Shown here: positions 1 to 10,541 of the stretch, one piece after another
How the letters are laid out: every line of letters begins with the position of its first letter
How positions within the stretch are numbered: the first letter of the stretch is position 1
Assembly: GCA_956465555.1 (NCBI GenBank)
Contig: OY101116.1
Span: 682,001-746,000 of the forward strand
DNA from: Nitzschia sp. pyKryTriq1
Taxonomy: Eukaryota > Bacillariophyta > Bacillariophyceae > Bacillariales > Bacillariaceae
Direction: 5' to 3'
Length of the DNA: 64,000 nt
Notes under the pieces: model-generated
Database searches by the model: none
Told to the model about the DNA's origin: nothing
What the model saw: the letters and a program-made list of their open reading frames with translations, nothing else
Program-made: the position numbers and the translations under genes

Positions 1-540
1 ACCAAGAGAGACGACCGATGAACCTCATAAGATCATCGAGTCAACCTCGGTATCGCAAATCCCAACTTCGGAATTCTAGATTAATTAGCTTTAAAAACCC
101 GCCCGCCATCCCTTCACACCTTGACAAGGACGAGGCAAGGAGATGTACCCAAGGGTATCCCCGAGAGAGGACGATCCTGCTACGCAAATCGGAATAATCG
201 ATCAGGGGCATAGGCCAACGAATTATTTCACTAACAGTACTATACCATCGGTCTACAGTGTCCGAGAGAGTTGAGGGTTTGTTGGCAGTAGGATCAGCCA
301 AGTTGAAAGTGGTCGCATTGATCGGATGGCGGGAATTCTCTATTCTATCTGACGACATCTTTGCGACGCAATGACTGTGGGTCGATGTTCTCTGTTTGAA
401 TCTCTCCCTATCGGTACAACAATCCAGGGGGGAATCTCTGGTATTGACGACCAATTCTCGATTGTCATTCGGAACACAACCATCTTATAAAAGTTCAGAG
501 TTAACAACTTGTGCATTTGGTTGTCACTTCAATTTTCAAA
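1..540. other. Left-edge region upstream of the DUF1499 gene
   Basis: No gene is supported here. A 137-codon open frame on the minus strand (41-454) has no recognisable domain and overlaps the likely promoter of the next gene, so I treat it as chance. The right part contains a TATA-like box. Confidence 0.4.
486..493 (+). promoter_or_regulatory. TATA-box-like element of the DUF1499 gene
   Basis: The sequence TATAAAAG lies about 50 bp upstream of the preferred start codon at 541, leaving room for a short 5' leader. This is motif evidence only. Confidence 0.4.
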
Positions 541-1134
541 ATGTCTCTTGGAACCTTTGCAAAACGCTACGGAAGATCGGTATCACTTGCCGCCACTTCC
601 ATGGCTGTGGTGGCTGTTGCCATGTACCCAAAACTGCCGTATACCATTAAAGAATTGATCTTGTCAGCCGGTACGGTCACGGAATTCTATCCTCTTCCCA
701 TTCCAAGCTCGGCGACCGAGCCCTGTCGCAGGGGCTCAATTAATTGTATCCGAACTACCTGGACGCCAACAGAACCGATCCAACCCGTGGAAGCCATCAG
801 GCTGGTTCGAGACTGTCTTTCGAAATATCCTCAAGAAGGCCAAAATGGAATCGATAAGGGAGGTTGGCAGGTAATGGAAGACTCGCTGAACGAAGGTGGT
901 TCAACAAGAATCGAGTTTCAGAGCGGCATCGGCACGCTCGCTGAGAAGATAGACCATGGTCAGCCTTTTGTAGATGATCTTCTCTTCAAAGTCGAACCGG
1001 ATGGCAGAGTGCAGATCCGATCTTCGAGTCGGAAAGGATACTCTGACATGGGCGTGAATAAGAACCGTGTCCTGTACCTTGCAAGGAATATGCCTTCGTC
1101 TTGGGATACTCCCGACCCTGACTACAATAACTAG
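541..1134 (+). CDS. DUF1499 family protein
   Basis: Single-exon gene of 197 aa. The ATG at 541 is preferred over one at 511 because it has an AAA before it and is followed by a typical N-terminus with a hydrophobic stretch (about residues 15-30), which may be a membrane anchor or targeting signal. The C-terminal half carries the DUF1499 pattern: a Cys near INCIRTTW, then FVDDLLFKVEPDGRVQIRS and SSRKGYSDMGVNKNRV. DUF1499 proteins are widespread in bacteria and plastid-bearing algae and have no agreed biochemical role, so none is assigned. The gene converges on the UBX gene, with 87 bp between the stop codons. Confidence 0.8.
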   Translation: MSLGTFAKRYGRSVSLAATSMAVVAVAMYPKLPYTIKELILSAGTVTEFYPLPIPSSATEPCRRGSINCIRTTWTPTEPIQPVEAIRLVRDCLSKYPQEGQNGIDKGGWQVMEDSLNEGGSTRIEFQSGIGTLAEKIDHGQPFVDDLLFKVEPDGRVQIRSSSRKGYSDMGVNKNRVLYLARNMPSSWDTPDPDYNN

Positions 1135-1221
1135 GAGTCACAGCTAGCTAGAGCAATTTTGAAATGGATGTTCGATTGCACAATATTGCAAAAGATCTCA
1201 TGACCCTATGTTTGAGAGCTT

Positions 1222-2453
1222 CTACGCGTCCAAATCCTGTACCATCAATACGGCCTGTGGTGCAAGACCACTTTCGGTCAGTGTCTGATCATCATCGTCG
1301 TACGTCTTTTTGGGGAAGTTTGTCGATAATGCAATGTTTTTGATTTCAGGATTGTTCTCGGCAAAGTGTAGAATGAGAAAAGCCTTGAGCGACGCCACTG
1401 TCTCATCGTTCTCAAATCTTCGATCCACTTTCTTCCCACTCGGTAATGTAAATCGGATTCTCGTCCCACCGGAGGCTGGTTCCGGTCGCAGCAGTGATTT
1501 CGCCTTCCCGAGACGATCTGTCTCTGCTTGGACTTTTTGCCGCTCTCGTTCCGCTTCTTCTTGAATGCGACGCTCTTCCCGTTCTCTCTCCTCTTGGCGT
1601 TGCCTTTCTCGCTCTTGATCAGCGCGGAGAGCTTCTTGATATTCTGCATCTTGCTGTCTTCGCAGCTCCACCTCTTGCTCTCGTTCTACGCGACGAGCAA
1701 CCTCTTCCGCGGCCACCATTTGGAATCGATGATATGTTCCATTCAAAAGTGGTAATATTTGGTTTGGTTTCATCTTTAGTAGCGTAGGTCCTTCCGCCTT
1801 GAACACCAACTTGGCGGATCCCGAGTTCGAGGAAGTGCTGGGTTGGAGCATGGCAAATACTGGATAACAGGATGCTCCTAACTGATACGCCAGCGAAGTT
1901 CCCTGAGACGTATGAATGGAGGATCCCAAGGTTTTGATATTGTCTTGATTCAAAAACTCCAACATGGGTTGCGACAGTATCATATTTTTCAAAAAAGTGT
2001 CTGCCTGTCGATGTAAAGGAGAATGCAAAAGCACCACAATCAAAGAAGTACTGGCCACGGCTTCTTGCCTCAGTGCCTCAAATCCCAAGGTCGAGAAGGA
2101 AGCATCCACTGCGGCTTGTTGTGTAGATGAAGATGCCAAGCTTTTCAAATGCTGCACAAACTGTTGGGCCGCCTTTTCTGTCACTGCGGGCGACAACCCA
2201 TCGTACTCGCCAGCTGGCAACAAAAGTTCACTCAGTCGACGAAGCGGCCAAAGCAGTATGCGCAGTACCAAAGCTAAGAATTCGAGTCCTTTCTGCAACA
2301 GCCCAGTGGAACGGCGACGGTCCTGAACACGGAAGAAAGAAATATTCGTAAGGAAGAAAGAAATATTCGTAAGCGCGAGCCATGGAACTGTTTTGCTGGA
2401 ATGGAATCCACCCATGCAGTGAGACTCACCTGGCCATTATTTGTCGACACCAT
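1222..2453 (-). CDS. UAS/UBX-domain protein, FAF2/UBXD8-like
   Basis: Two exons, complement(1222..2322, 2430..2453), 374 aa. Exon 1 encodes only MVSTNNGQ and is joined across a 107-nt GTGAGT...TTCAG intron. The protein has a hydrophobic hairpin-like segment (about residues 18-35, LEFLALVLRILLWPL), a UAS/thioredoxin-like domain, a long charged Arg/Glu coiled coil and a C-terminal UBX domain (TRIRFTLPSGKKVDRRF onward). This order matches FAF2/UBXD8, which anchors in ER or lipid-droplet membranes and recruits the p97/Cdc48 ATPase for ER-associated degradation. The N-terminal UBA domain of animal FAF2 is not seen. A longer 397-codon frame beginning inside the intron is also open, owing partly to a 21-bp tandem duplication there. 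Confidence 0.8.
2331..2372. repeat. Perfect 21-bp tandem duplication inside the UBX gene intron
   Basis: Two adjacent identical 21-bp units, 2331-2351 and 2352-2372, lie just upstream (in gene sense) of the inferred 3' splice site at 2323-2325. On the gene strand each unit contributes a pyrimidine-rich stretch. Confidence 0.9.
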
Positions 2454-3548
2454 CGTTTGGTCTACAAGTATTGAATGCAAATAAATTGACTTCGAGTCTG
2501 AAGCAAGAAGCAATGCTACCTGTAATAAGCGACTCAATTAAAAGACAACACAACGAGTCAATTGAAAATTGCAACAGGTAGGAGTGTATTTCTTTGCGAA
2601 GGAACTCTACAATGGGCCCTGAGTTGCCTGATAGTCTTCCAGTACGTTGTACGTTATTACTCTTCTCAACGCAACACACCTCTCGTCATCGTCGCTCGTC
2701 GCGCGTTTCTTTCTCCCGCGGGTCTCATCGTCGGGAGTCGGGCAGCAGCGCGTGCTTTTGTGCGGCAGAACCTCGTTGTGGCTCGCTCGTGATCTCAATG
2801 ATGAAACCGACGTGGTCAACTGGGTCGAACGAAAGCCGTCTGTTTGCTTGCTTGCTTGCCTTTTCATTTTGCTTTCCTCTTTGCCATCTTCCGGCCGCCG
2901 CGCGCGGGCCGCCGCCAGTCGATCACGGCCGGCGCCATCAGCCATGATCGACTGATCGACTGATGTGACTGCACACTCGCAGTCTACCGGTACGTGCACT
3001 ACCATGGATCAATAATTTATTGATCCATGTCTACTACCGGTACCGGTTACATAGACTACTACCGGTACTCGTATCCTCCGGAATATACTGGTATACTGTA
3101 TAACTCGTCTCTCGCTCACTAGTAGCTAGAGAGAGTAGCTATTGTAGCCTCTCTACCCCAGTAGAGCAACTAGCTCTAGAGAGAGATAGAGAGCAAAGGA
3201 ACTATGCTACCGGTACTAGGAGAGAGGAGAACAGTAGTAGCAAAAGTAGCAATAGGTCGGGTATCTGTCTGTAGTACGTTGCCTTTTTGCTGGTCGTAGC
3301 AGGCGCATACGTAGACTAGCGCTGCTGTCAACCACCAATTGTTTCAGGGACATCTTCTAATCTACTACTCCTAGAGTATAATAAGCAAGAAAACGAAGAC
3401 TAGCTGGGGATACTGGAGTGGTACTCAACTTGCACAATTGAAAAATAATTTAGTGGCAGAACCCTCGTAACTAGCTAGCAGACTACGAAGAACCCAAACA
3501 TGTAAATAAAAGCAGGTGCTTGCGGAGGTCGAAATTCCCGTCCATCCA
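2454..3548. other. Intergenic region with palindromic ACCGGT motifs
   Basis: This holds the upstream region of the UBX gene and the downstream region of the first propeller gene. No gene is supported. It contains several TACCGGTA-type palindromes (near 2990, 3035-3050, 3060 and 3209), a 27-nt inverted repeat (3003-3029) and CTCTAGAG/CTAGTAG low-complexity sequence. Confidence 0.5.
3003..3029. repeat. Near-perfect 27-nt inverted repeat
   Basis: Arms 3003-3015 and 3017-3029 are exact reverse complements (13 bp each, beginning CATGGATC) around a single central base. It could extrude a cruciform or bind a dimeric protein; no function is known. Confidence 0.85.
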
Positions 3549-6202
3549 CTAGACCACCGCGATGAACAACAATAAGAAAGAGACAAGAACCACTCCAATT
3601 GTCTGATCCGCCGCGATGCGATAGTAGTTGCCAATGGAGTGGCCACTGGATGAGCTGTCATCCCCCGGCGGAGTCGGTTCATCGGTACTTGTAGAACTAT
3701 TGGGTCTCGCTGTAGGGAACCCAGTTTCCGGAACGGAAGGGGTCGGGGTTTGAACCATGGAGGGTGTAGAAGGACTAGATGTCGTAGACTCTCCCGGAGA
3801 TGTGACCGAAGGGGTTTCAGTGGTACCGGTCGGACTGCTACTTGGCGATCTGGTTGGTGCCGCTGTAGCCCCTTCCGAAGGGAATGCCGAGGGTGCCGTC
3901 GTATTCAACAATGCAAATCCAACCTGAAGAGCCTTTACGTTTCCGGTGATATCACCATAAAAAAATACCAAACCATTCGGAGAAAGACTAGATTCTCCAA
4001 GGATTTCATCTTGGCACAGTGTGGTACGAGCCGGATCAATATCGTTGCATTGAATCGACCACAGTGGAATTCCAGTATCTTGCGATACCGCCATGACCGT
4101 CCCATCGGCCTGTACAAGAAAACCACAATTAGATGGAAGAAGGATGAGAACCTTGATTTTGATACACTGTTGCTGTTACATGAACACGATGAGACTCACC
4201 CAGGTCAAATAGATGAATCCATCCTCTGGAGATACGCTGACCGGACCCGATGGTGTGCTATTGCCTGCGAGTTCCCATTGCACGGTACCAGACTGTGACT
4301 CAAGCGAATATAGAAGGGGCACAGTCAACCCAACAAACAATCTCTCTTCGGAGATTGAAAGAACAGGCGGAAATGGTGTCGCTGGTATATCCGATGGTAG
4401 CGGTTGTGTGAGAACAACAATATTTTTTAATCGATCGTGAGGAGAAATAAAAAGTATACGTACGTGTCCTTGGTGTTGTTGGATTCTCCGGGAAATCGTC
4501 GACCACCAAGTTTGCAAGCTGATCGAAATCTAGAACACCAGTCCATCCACGAAGTCTATGTTGTCGAATGCCGAAGTACAAGTTCATTCCATCTCTCGAA
4601 AGCGTCGGACTGGTTATGGTGTTCCATCGGTTGTCTTTCAAGAATGTTGTACTCAACGTATCTTTGATATTTCAAAGAGTATTAGTGTGAGCCATGGAAG
4701 GTGCAAAACAAAAATTTTAATACCGAAATAAATACACTTACCGGCGAAGACGGGATCAAAAATCCGAGGAAGCTGGAACGCACGTGTGTATCCACTTGGC
4801 CCAAGCCCTTCATCGACACTAGTGCCCCAGACGAAGATATCGTTGCTATTCTCCTCACCTCCAGGATATCTTCCTTCCTTAGGGAAATGAGCAACTCCAA
4901 TAGGACCATACGGTAGTCGAAGATCATCGATGAGTTGCAAATCATCAGGATTTGGATCGGTACTACTGTCGCCCGCATTTTCGGTCCAAGCAAGCATGCC
5001 AGAGTCGGCTAGAATCATCGAAACACTCCCATAAAGCTCACCAGTTGTCATGTTTAGTTGATTGTGGGTGAAAAATATGTATTCACCAGGGCTTGTTTCC
5101 GTTACGAGCGGTTTCCCTTGGATCTCCCCAGGAATCAAATCAGACACCCATAATATTTTGTTGTCGCGTTGCGAGACCGAAACAATGCGACTGCGTGGTA
5201 GGAAAATACCAAAGTTGAGTTGGTTGCAAGGCAAGTTATTGACACCAAACCAGGATCTGAAGACTTACGACTGTACATCCTCGGAAACCCCACTTGGGGG
5301 CACATCGATGATAGCGTATATAGCATACTTCACCCCGTTTAATTGACTGAATGTAACCCCACTTTTGCAGGAAGTGACCCATCCTTGAGCTGAAACTGGT
5401 GGGATATAGCTAAAGCGCGTTTCTCCACTACTTGCTGATAAAACCTCAAGGCGACCATTATCCAGTGTAACGTAAACCAACAAACCGTCAGGGCTCACAG
5501 TCACGGCATTGCCAGGTCCGATGCCTGCCCCAGTGCTTGCCCCAGTATTGACGAGCTGTACAGACCATTTAAGTTCTGGAGAGTCGAGGTACTCCGCGAA
5601 TACTTCTTCCGTAGGCAAAATCGAAATTGAAGGGGCCATACTCGATGTAGGGTTTTGCGATAGAGGAAGTGTCGACATCATAGTTGGCAACGGAGCGACC
5701 GTCGCAGAGGGTATCAAAGTGGACACGGAATTCGGCGCAGAAGGCGCAGAAGTGGGCACCGGCGTAGTGTCCAGGACGTTCACGAGAAGCGAGGCACCAT
5801 TTTCACAGTTTGTTCTAATGTAAGCAAAAAAATGGGTAAGCAAACATGTGCAATGTTGAGCACGGGAACAACAGTGCAGGAAACGCAGCAGCGCAGGGCT
5901 TACACGTCGCTAGCAGCAAAAAAGATCTCGCCACCAGCATCCTCGTCTTGAATAGTGTACGAGAAAGAACCTCCCGAGGTTGCAGGGGAGTAAAGTGGTA
6001 GAGCTTCTGTTAGATCACAATCGAGGCTAGGATTTTGGTAGACATCCAAGGAAATGTCGTCGGTCCAGGTGAATTCAATGACGTCTCCGACTCCCACGTC
6101 GAGATCGGGTTTGGACTCGAGATCCCAGGTCACTTGGAAAGTAGCTCCAAAAACCTGATTAGTGATCACGCTCAAAAACAGAAGTGAATGGTGGAGTCTC
6201 AT
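3549..6202 (-). CDS. Secreted phytocyanin-like domain fused to PQQ-type beta-propeller, C-terminally anchored
   Basis: Six exons: complement(3549..4109, 4200..4381, 4464..4661, 4742..5190, 5269..5814, 5904..6202), 744 aa, with all joins in frame. Residues 1-19 are a signal peptide. Residues about 20-112 resemble a phytocyanin/early-nodulin-like cupredoxin (GVGDVIEFTW, then VTNCENGASLLVNV). The disulfide cysteines are present (LDCD and TNCEN). The copper positions appear replaced: the Cys position by Ala, the His before the second Cys by Asn, and the last ligand by Ala or Ser. A Pro/Ser/Thr linker follows. The rest resembles a PQQ/quinoprotein-type propeller paralogous to the next two genes, then a second Ser/Thr/Pro stalk and a hydrophobic C-terminus suggesting a GPI anchor or membrane helix. 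A role at the cell surface is inferred; substrate and cofactor are unknown. Confidence 0.75.
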
Positions 6203-6785
6203 CGTAAAAATAAGTAAAAAGAAGTGATGTGGGACGGTCGAGATGGGTCGTAAAATAAAATGAAAAGCACGGTGATGTGGGAAGTTCGAGATGGATCTTC
6301 ACCAAATTGGGAGAATTGTGTTTTGCTTTCGGTTGCATCAGTCTTCACCGCTCACCGCAGTACCGGTTATCTTCAATCTTTGGCGGCAAATTTTTTGATT
6401 ATCGCTTGGCGGGGAGAATCTACGGCGAGGCTCGCGTTATACTTTATTCATGGTCGTAGATAGTTTTATTATGAAAATTCTTTGCCACGCAAGGCGTGCC
6501 ACAATTTTGGGTCCACGCTCATCATATTTTGCGTACGAAGTCTACTACCAGTACCGGTACGTGTACAGTACCGGTACAGTATTTCTACATCATACTCTTT
6601 GCTGTAAAAGAGAAACACCCAGAAGCCCTGGCTCTTGATAATCAAGACAAGCAGGATACATTAGTAGTAGGCTAAGCTACTAGAATAGTGTATTTATTCG
6701 TTTTCCTAGCGTCATTAGAGCACAAAAAACCCGCTACGACAAATCCACAGTAGCGAGCACCAACATGAGATATCTCGGTGGCCCG
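6203..6785. other. Intergenic region between propeller genes A and B
   Basis: No gene is supported. Two perfect copies of the palindrome GTACCGGTAC lie at 6551-6560 and 6568-6577. The part next to 6203 is the presumed promoter of the upstream propeller gene. Confidence 0.5.
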
Positions 6786-8432
6786 TTACAAGCCAAAAAG
6801 CGGCAAAAACGCGAACAAGAAAATGATAGATCCCATATGACAGCTTGCACTGCTAGTAGTAGGAGCGTTCTGCTTGTCCACGTTAGGTTGTGCGGTGGCC
6901 GTGGGGTTGGTAACGGGAGAAATTGTGGGAGGCGGAGTAGACAATCTCGTTGGAGTTTTGGTGGGAGCGGCTGTGGCAATGGCGGTTGGGCTGGCTGATA
7001 GCGCCATTGTGGGAAGAGAGGAAGGACCAGCCGATGGTGCCTCCGTAGGGACATCACCGACACGGATTGCCTGGATGAAGCCCGAAGCATCGCCCACGTA
7101 CAAAATCGTGCCGTTGCTGTTCAAGGCAAACTCTCCCTCAGTCGTTGCACCCACATCAAGAACCCACTTGTCGGATAGATCCATAGTGCTTGCCTGATGG
7201 AGGATCCCGTTGGTTTCCAGATAGTAGACGTATGCGTCATCCGGCGAGACACGGGCCGAAGATTTCACCAATTCACCAGTAGGTACCATAATTTCATCCG
7301 CAAAGTCAGTTGACATTTTCACAAATTCCTTTGCTGCACTTCCCCCGAAGACAAATCGATTGGCAGGGTCTTTCGAAAGCGCTGGGGCTGCAAATACAGC
7401 TTGCATCGCCGGTATTCCACGAGAAAATCCAATAGTAGCAGTTCGTTCTCGACTAAAACGGTAGCGATCAAGGCTTTCTTGTCCAAGCCAGCAACGGAAT
7501 TGACTGCGAGTAGTACCCCAGTACAGGGTGCGTCCATCATCAGCAAAGGTCGGCTTTTGAATCGCTTGGAAGTCCTTGACTTGGGTCCCAAGTTGCGTGT
7601 ACGCAAGACCAGCGCTGCTTCCACTAAAGCCGATCGGGAACTGAAAAGCAAATGTTTGTCCTGGACCCACTGAGGTATCGGTTGGCTTTGGCTGCACAGA
7701 CCAGACAATGATATCGTTGCGGTTGTTTTCTCCACCGTCATAGTATCCTTCGGCTGGACCATGAAAAATACCAAGGGGGGCAAACGGTGCGGAGTCGTTG
7801 ATTTGAGTAAAAAAGATCTCTCCAGTAGCTCCATCAAGAACAGTAAGATGTCCAACCGTCTCGTCAATCGAGTTGTGGGTCAAGAATACGTAGGCACCAT
7901 CCTCGGATACGACTGGAGTTCCAGGCGAGATTCCTTTGAGGGAGGGGCTGACCCAGCGCTGTTGTCCGTCCATGCTAAGCGCAACAACACGTCTTTGGAT
8001 TGACGGAAGAAAGTAGAGAGATCAGAACATGAATCACAGGTAGAGGGTGCCGTCTCATTTGCGAGAAAATTCGAATACTTACGTCAAGGGACTGATGGAA
8101 TCCTTGTTCACAATTACAGAATATACCATGTAGTCCGTGGAGAAGGCGATACCACTGGTGCTGGAAATGAACTCAATGGCAGTGGTGTCGGGTACGTAGG
8201 TGTAGTGAAAAACTTCTGCTCCATCCCTGGCACCAAATGCAGAGACATAACCAAGATTGGTAGAGGCAACAAGCATTTCTTCGTTAGGAGAGAGAAATAC
8301 ACCATTTCCTTGCCTAACAGATTTGATTTGAACTTCCCACTGAATCTCGGGGCTGTCGCGGTGGGACAGTTGAGCTCCCGCAGGAGACACAAGTGCAAGG
8401 AAGGCTGAAAGAAAAGCAGTGGATTGCTTCAT
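6786..8432 (-). CDS. Secreted, C-terminally anchored PQQ-type beta-propeller protein (paralog B)
   Basis: Two exons, complement(6786..7992, 8083..8432), 518 aa. The start at 8432 is chosen because MKQSTAFLSAFLALVSPAGA is a clean signal peptide; the frame is open upstream to 8594. The single intron lies at ...PLT|RVVALSMDG in phase 2, the position shared with both paralogs. The propeller shows shared blocks such as GTPVVSEDGAYVFLTHN, GGENNRNDIIVWS and PKPTDTSVGPGQTFAFQFP. A Thr/Pro/Ala-rich stalk and a hydrophobic C-terminus (GSIIFLFAFLPLFGL) suggest a GPI-anchored surface protein. There is no cupredoxin domain. The family resembles quinoprotein dehydrogenase propellers, but enzymatic activity is not shown. 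Confidence 0.75.
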
Positions 8433-8961
8433 GGTTGGTAGTGGGGCTTTCAGATTTTCGTCTTTGTGAAATTGTGAACGAAGTTTGTGTCGAACTACAC
8501 GTACAGCCGGTGATTGTTTGCTTGGGGTTTTCGGGATTAGAGTTGATGATGAGTTCGGACAAGATTGTGGAAACTTGAAAAATCCAATCAACATTCGTCA
8601 TCCCTAAGGAATCGTGCTTGCGTCCACATGGAGAGAGCGAGCGAGCGGAAAACGGAACGGAAGTTGAAACAACCATTGTCGTCGTCATCGTGAATGTACC
8701 GGTATCAACCACCCACGTGCCACGTGCCACGCGATGAGTTTCGAGCATCCGCGTGGATTTCATCTGGCACGTTCGTACGCTCTGCTCCGCTTCAGAGTCG
8801 TCAATCATACATCAAGAATCGACCATCGTGGAAGAACGAGTGAGCATTCCAGGCGTAGAGAGAGAATTCGATCTTCAATAATGACTACTGGTATTCCGGT
8901 ACATCCGCCATGGTCGATTTTTCCGTGTATTCGTACATGTTTCTTTTTCTGTCCGCGTGTA
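8433..8961. other. Upstream region of propeller gene B
   Basis: No gene is supported. It contains one TACCGGTA-type site near 8697 and CACGTG-like repeats around 8715-8730. The right end is the target site of the LTR element. Confidence 0.4.
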
Positions 8962-8967
8962 TGTGCG
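8962..8967 (+). repeat. Target-site duplication, left copy
   Basis: TGTGCG directly precedes the left LTR and recurs directly after the right LTR (10536-10541), as expected of integrase-mediated insertion. Copia elements usually make 5 bp, so one base may be a chance match. Confidence 0.75.
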
Positions 8968-9207
8968 TGTTGGAGAGTGTTGCTCATGATGATTCGAAGG
9001 AATCGAACATTGAGACACGCGGCGAATGATTCTGTATAATTCTGAAGGATTCGGAGAGAATCGAAGACCCCCGGAGAACATCGGAGAAACGATATGAAGA
9101 ACGACACACGTTTGACCGAAAGTACATGAGAAGAAAATAGTAGAGTAGAAGTGCTCATAATTTTAGTAAGCGGACATTACGCTAAAGAGACACGAGAGTT
9201 TGTAACA
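8968..9207 (+). repeat. Left LTR (240 bp)
   Basis: By eye identical along its length to the right LTR. It starts TGTT and ends AACA, giving short terminal inverted repeats. Confidence 0.92.
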
Positions 9208-9419
9208 CGCTTCGAAGCGAAAGGTTAAGACGAACCTCGTTTGAAGCAACGATCCGTTACTGAAATTGATCAACAGATAAGGGCTTGAACACAGAGCTAA
9301 GGTAAAAAGAGCTGAGTGGAAATAGTGTCTACCAGTTGCTTGAGATATTGTGAGAAGCGAAAGGTCGCTATCACGGATAAAAGAAGACAAGGCGAATCAG
9401 CAAGGGGCTTACAACGATA

Positions 9420-10100
9420 ATGAGTAAGGTTGAAGACAAGGCGATTCGCGTCATCACGTTCAGTGGAAAACAGTCTGAATGGGCCGTATGGGAGGCGAAG
9501 TTCCTCGCCAAGGCGAACCGAAAGGGATTCAAGAAAGTCTTGTTGGGCCAAGAAAAGGCGCCAAAAAATGACGAGTCGATTGATGAATCGACCGATGAAG
9601 GTAAAGAATCCACAACAGAAATTTCGCATGAATCCGATACTGAACAAGAAGATGATGAACCACAACCAGCCGAAGTAATGTCAAATGAAGAGATCAATGC
9701 AGAGCCAAACGAGACTACGACACCAGTTCCAAGAGTGTTACGTGAGTTGAGGAACCTACAATTTGACAGCGGAAACGGAAATCCTACCGCAAATGAAGCA
9801 CTTGAAAATGTGACACGAGTTTTGGAAACAGGAAGGGATGAAACGCCAGTACAGGAACAGGCTAATCTTTTGTTTCCCAAACCGGTAGAATATTCGTTCA
9901 TTGCGAGAGAGCTACTACTTGAGGCGATTGACGCAAAGCAGGAGCAATTTGATGAACCGAAAACATTCCGTGAAGCTTGGGATCATGAGGATCCAAATGA
10001 AAGAGCGTTTTGGCAAGCTGCGATCAAGAAGGAATTTGGTGACATGATACGTCGCGGAGTTTGGAGAAACTACAAACGACGTGATACGTCAATGCGTTGA
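9420..10100 (+). CDS. Copia-type gag/pol remnant ORF of the LTR element
   Basis: A 226-codon open frame. The N-terminal part (KAIRVITFSGKQSEWAVWEA) looks like a Copia gag. The last third (PKTFREAWDH...ERAFWQAA) matches the stretch that leads into the Copia RVT_2 domain. An acidic low-complexity region lies between them. It is a fossil remnant, not a complete polyprotein. Confidence 0.7.
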   Translation: MSKVEDKAIRVITFSGKQSEWAVWEAKFLAKANRKGFKKVLLGQEKAPKNDESIDESTDEGKESTTEISHESDTEQEDDEPQPAEVMSNEEINAEPNETTTPVPRVLRELRNLQFDSGNGNPTANEALENVTRVLETGRDETPVQEQANLLFPKPVEYSFIARELLLEAIDAKQEQFDEPKTFREAWDHEDPNERAFWQAAIKKEFGDMIRRGVWRNYKRRDTSMR

Positions 10101-10295
10101 TCGACGAAGAAGGATTGGTGACGATTAAATTTGTCAAAAGTGAAGAAAATGACAGTGATGGTTTTACGAAGAACTTGAGTGGAGACCTACATGATAAACA
10201 CAAGGTCAAGTTCCTTGCCGACTGACGTGATATTGAAAATATCGGCAAAACCGAAATTCGCGATTTGGATGAGGATCAAGTCGCAACAGGAAGGG

Positions 10296-10535
10296 TGTTG
10301 GAGAGTGTTGCTCATGATGATTCGAAGGAATCGAACATTGAGACACGCGGCGAATGATTCTGTATAATTCTGAAGGATTCGGAGAGAATCGAAGACCCCC
10401 GGAGAACATCGGAGAAACGATATGAAGAACGACACACGTTTGACCGAAAGTACATGAGAAGAAAATAGTAGAGTAGAAGTGCTCATAATTTTAGTAAGCG
10501 GACATTACGCTAAAGAGACACGAGAGTTTGTAACA
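10296..10535 (+). repeat. Right LTR (240 bp)
   Basis: Identical to the left LTR as read by eye; preceded by a purine tract and followed by the TGTGCG duplication. Confidence 0.92.
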
Positions 10536-10541
10536 TGTGCG
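10536..10541 (+). repeat. Target-site duplication, right copy
   Basis: TGTGCG matches the six bases before the left LTR. Confidence 0.75.

Larger units (their letters stand above)
8968..10535 (+). mobile_element. Non-autonomous Ty1/Copia-type LTR retrotransposon, recent
   Basis: A 1568-bp element bounded by two identical 240-bp LTRs (8968-9207 and 10296-10535) that begin TGTT and end AACA, with flanking TGTGCG duplications. A purine tract AGGAAGGG (10288-10295) abuts the right LTR. The interior is only about 1.1 kb and encodes a gag-like part plus a short part resembling the start of the Copia reverse-transcriptase domain, so it is internally reduced and broken (one large loss at least). LTR identity indicates a very recent insertion, which would have needed proteins from a complete relative elsewhere in the genome. 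Confidence 0.88.

Noticed and set aside
41-454. 137-codon minus-strand open frame at the left edge
   Set aside because: No recognisable domain, no convincing start or promoter, and it overlaps the likely promoter of the DUF1499 gene.
1278-1787. Open frames of 84-123 codons overlapping the UBX gene
   Set aside because: They are out-of-frame translations of the Arg/Glu-rich coiled coil; the UBX frame has clear domains.
9208-9235. Initiator-tRNA-type primer-binding site after the left LTR
   Set aside because: The sequence after the LTR does not match the common TGGTATCAGAGC type, and I could not assign a tRNA.
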